Of a stretch of 17,375 nucleotides of DNA, positions 15,310 to 17,375 are shown piece after piece (position 1 is the first letter of the stretch; each line of letters begins with the position of its first letter). This DNA comes from Anaerolineales bacterium UBA6663 (GTDB lineage: Bacteria > Chloroflexota > Anaerolineae > Anaerolineales > UBA6663), in the NCBI GenBank assembly GCA_002455335.1, contig DKKP01000439.1:1-17375 (forward strand). Direction: 5' to 3'. Made by a program: the position numbers and the translations under genes. The notes beneath the pieces were generated by a model. It saw only the letters and a list, made by a program, of their open reading frames with translations, was not told where the DNA came from and did not search any database.

Positions 15310-17375
15310 ATGAACCTCTCAACCCGTATACTTTTGCCCGTCATCATCGGATTGCTCCTCAGCGTGGGCGGTCTCACCGTCTACAACGTCTGGACCCAGT
15401 ACCAGATGATCGAGTTGCAGGAGCAGGAACGCCTGGATGACCTCGCCAACTCCTTCAGCGACAGGGTGCAGCAGAAAGCCGAGTCAGCTCTGTCGCTGGC
15501 GGCCGGGCTCACGGCTGATCCCGAAATCCAGGCGGCGTTCGCGGCAGGCGACCGCGAGCGTCTCATCGAACTGGTCTTGCCGCTCTACGAAGTCTTGCAC
15601 GCCGACTATGCCGTCTCGCAAGCGCAGTTTCATCTGGCGCCCGCGATCTCATTCCTGCGCCTCCACAAGCTCGAGAAGTTCGGCGACGACCTCTCGTCGC
15701 TCCGCCCGATGCTTGTGACCGCCCTCGCCGACCGCAAGCCCATGGCCGGGCTGGAATATGGCGTCGCCGGCTACGGATTGCGCGGCATCGTGCCTGTGGT
15801 CCACGATGGCGCATTCGTCGGGACCTTCGAGATCGGCTTCGATCTGGATGTGACGTTGCTGGAGTCGTTCAAGGCAGCCCAGGGGAACGACATCAGCCTG
15901 TTCATCTACACGCCCGATTCGGAGGACGGCACGCTCTTCAGCCCGTACGTCTCGACGCTTGAAGAACCGTTCGCGATCGCCGACGACGTGCGTCTCAGCG
16001 TGCTCGATACAAACACGCCCCGGATCTCACAGGTCGCGCGCGACGGCGAGGCCTACAGCGTGATCTCACATCCGCTGGTCGACCACAACGGCGTCACGGT
16101 CGGCATGATCGAGGTCTCGGCCTCGCGTGCGGCGGCTGTCGAACGGCTAAATCAATCGCTGGTCACCAGCCTGCTCGTGGCCGCGATGTTCCTGGTCATC
16201 CTCGGCGCGCTGCTCTGGCAGCTGCTGGCCCGGACCGTGATCACGCCCATCCGCCAGCTCACGCATGTCGCGGTGCAGCTTGGCACAGGCGACACCGGGA
16301 TGGAGATCAAACAGACGGGGCGCAAGGACGAGATCGGGCAACTGGCCCGGGCCTTTTTCGAGACCGTGGCCTATCTGAATGACGCCGCGCAGACCGCGGT
16401 CCGGGTCGCCGGCGGCGACCTGACGGCCGAGATCAAACCACGCTCGGCTGACGACACGCTCGGGCAGGCTTTCGCGCGCATGCTGTGTGACCTGCGCCAA
16501 TCGCTGACCCAGGTCTCAAACGCCGCGGTCGAAGTCCAGACCGCCTCAAGCCGGCTCGTCGCCCATACCCATGAAGTCGGCGACGCCACACGCCAGATCG
16601 CGGCCACCGTGCAACAGGTCGCAGCCGGGACGCGCGAACAAGCCGACGGCGTCAGCCGCACGTCGAGTTCGATGGATCAGATGAAGGGCGCGATCGAGGG
16701 CGTCGCCCAGGGCGCCCAGGAACAGGCCTCGGCCATGACCCAGGCCAGCGCGATCGCCCAGCAGATCAACGCCGCAATCGCGCAAGTCTCGGGAAGCGCC
16801 CAGGCCGTCAGCCGTGACTCGTCCGAGGCGGCGGAGGCCGCGCGCGCCGGGATGGAAGTGGTCGGCGAGACGCTCTCCGGCATGCAGACGATCAAGGTCA
16901 AGGTCAGCGACTCGGCAACCAAGGTGCGCGAGATGGGCCAGCGCTCGAACGAGATCGGCGCGATCGTCGAGATGATCGACGACATCGCCAGCCAGACCAA
17001 CCTGCTCGCGCTCAACGCCGCCATCGAGGCCGCGCGCGCCGGCGAACACGGCCGCGGCTTCGCGGTCGTGGCCGATGAGGTGCGCAAGCTGGCCGAGCGC
17101 TCGAGCCAGGCGACGCGCGAGATCGCGGGCCTGGTGCGCGAGATCCGGGTCACGATCGATCAGGCCACGGCGTCGATGGCCGACACGACGGCCGAGGTCA
17201 CCACGGCCAATCAGGGCGCGCAGGCGAGCATCGACGCGCTGAGCGCCATCCTCGCGGCGGCCGAGGACGTGCACGCCGAGGTCGAGCGGATCGCGTCGGC
17301 GGCGCTCGACATCAACGTCTCCTCGGGGAAGCTGGCCGAGACCATGGAGAGCGTCAGCGCCGTGGTCGAGGAGAA
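15310..17375 (+). CDS. Second methyl-accepting chemotaxis protein, 3'-truncated by the window
   Basis: An open frame of 688 codons that runs off the right edge, paralogous along its full length to the preceding chemoreceptor and starting 61 bp after it. It begins [17 protein letters not shown], with helix 1 at about 6-26, then a Cache-type sensor with [23 protein letters not shown] and [14 protein letters not shown], given in part. Helix 2 lies near 280-300. A HAMP domain ([29 protein letters not shown]) and a second HAMP-like unit ([18 protein letters not shown]) follow, then the signalling domain with the conserved tip ([37 protein letters not shown]). The signalling domains of the two are very similar, while the sensors differ more, so they probably report different but related ligands to the same CheA. 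The C-terminus, and hence any methylation-docking tail, lies outside the window. Confidence 0.95.
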   Translation, partial: MNLSTRILLPVIIGLLLSVGGLTVYNVWTQYQMIELQEQERLDDLANSFSDRVQQKAESALSLAAGLTADPEIQAAFAAGDRERLIELVLPLYEVLHADYAVSQAQFHLAPAISFLRLHKLEKFGDDLSSLRPMLVTALADRKPMAGLEYGVAGYGLRGIVPVVHDGAFVGTFEIGFDLDVTLLESFKAAQGNDISLFIYTPDSEDGTLFSPYVSTLEEPFAIADDVRLSVLDTNTPRISQVARDGEAYSVISHPLVDHNGVTVGMIEVSASRAAAVERLNQSLVTSLLVAAMFLVILGALLWQLLARTVITPIRQLTHVAVQLGTGDTGMEIKQTGRKDEIGQLARAFFETVAYLNDAAQTAVRVAGGDLTAEIKPRSADDTLGQAFARMLCDLRQSLTQVSNAAVEVQTASSRLVAHTHEVGDATRQIAATVQQVAAGTREQADGVSRTSSSMDQMKGAIEGVAQGAQEQASAMTQASAIAQQINAAIAQVSGSAQAVSRDSSEAAEAARAGMEVVGETLSGMQTIKVKVSDSATKVREMGQRSNEIGAIVEMIDDIASQTNLLALNAAIEAARAGEHGRGFAVVADEVRKLAERSSQATREIAGLVREIRVTIDQATASMADTTAEVTTANQGAQASIDALSAILAAAEDVHAEVERIASAALDINVSSGKLAETMESVSAVVEE

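Noticed and set aside
14553..17274. Minus-strand frames of about 240 codons over the two chemoreceptors
   Set aside because: Antisense shadows of heptad-repeat coiled-coil coding. They appear at equivalent places in both paralogues and have no independent domain or start signal.
1..17375. CRISPR arrays, insertion sequences, phage genes, toxin-antitoxin pairs or tRNA/rRNA genes
   Set aside because: Reading both strands showed no regularly spaced repeats, transposase or integrase motifs, or RNA gene structures.

Overview
The window is a GC-rich bacterial chromosome fragment of 17.4 kb, densely coded, with both ends cutting through genes. The gene families point to a Chloroflexota-like (green non-sulfur type) anaerobe or facultative anaerobe. 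These families are a respiratory reductive dehalogenase cluster, a DUF3179 lipoprotein, a CruF-like carotenoid protein, and GAF/HisKA_3 and Cache-MCP sensors. The taxonomic placement is an inference from gene content; no rRNA or other marker gene is present.

Positions 2-838 (+) hold the 3' part of a thioredoxin-reductase-like flavoprotein. It converges on a long minus-strand block that reads from 8563 down to 850: histidine kinase, response regulator (ATGA overlap), rdhA, rdhB, rdhC, an 82-residue one-helix protein, apbE and a TPR protein. This is the centre of interest. RdhA is a Tat-exported corrinoid/iron-sulfur reductive dehalogenase and RdhB is its two-helix membrane anchor. RdhC is a NosR/PceC-like membrane flavoprotein with a flavinylation motif at Thr160 and two CX3CP motifs. 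ApbE carries its own Tat signal and could attach FMN to RdhC outside the cytoplasm. Together these look like a self-contained electron line from membrane quinol through covalent FMN and Fe-S to a cobamide dehalogenase. A NarX/NarL-type two-component system lies directly upstream and probably controls it.

Positions 10945 down to 8712 (-) form a second unit: an ECF-type sigma factor, a soluble zinc-binding anti-sigma factor and a DUF3179 lipoprotein. The sigma gene has no clear ribosome binding site but has a -10-like hexamer six bases before its GTG, which suggests a leaderless transcript.

From 11089 on, the plus strand carries a small Gly/Met-rich membrane protein followed by a perfect 15-bp hairpin, a doubtful 57-codon Pro/Arg-rich frame, and a CruF/DUF422-like carotenoid membrane protein. 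A 272-bp spacer with short repeats follows, then two tandem paralogous chemoreceptors (Cache sensor, HAMP, MCP signalling domain). The second chemoreceptor runs off the right edge. No tRNA, rRNA, CRISPR array, insertion sequence or transposase was seen.
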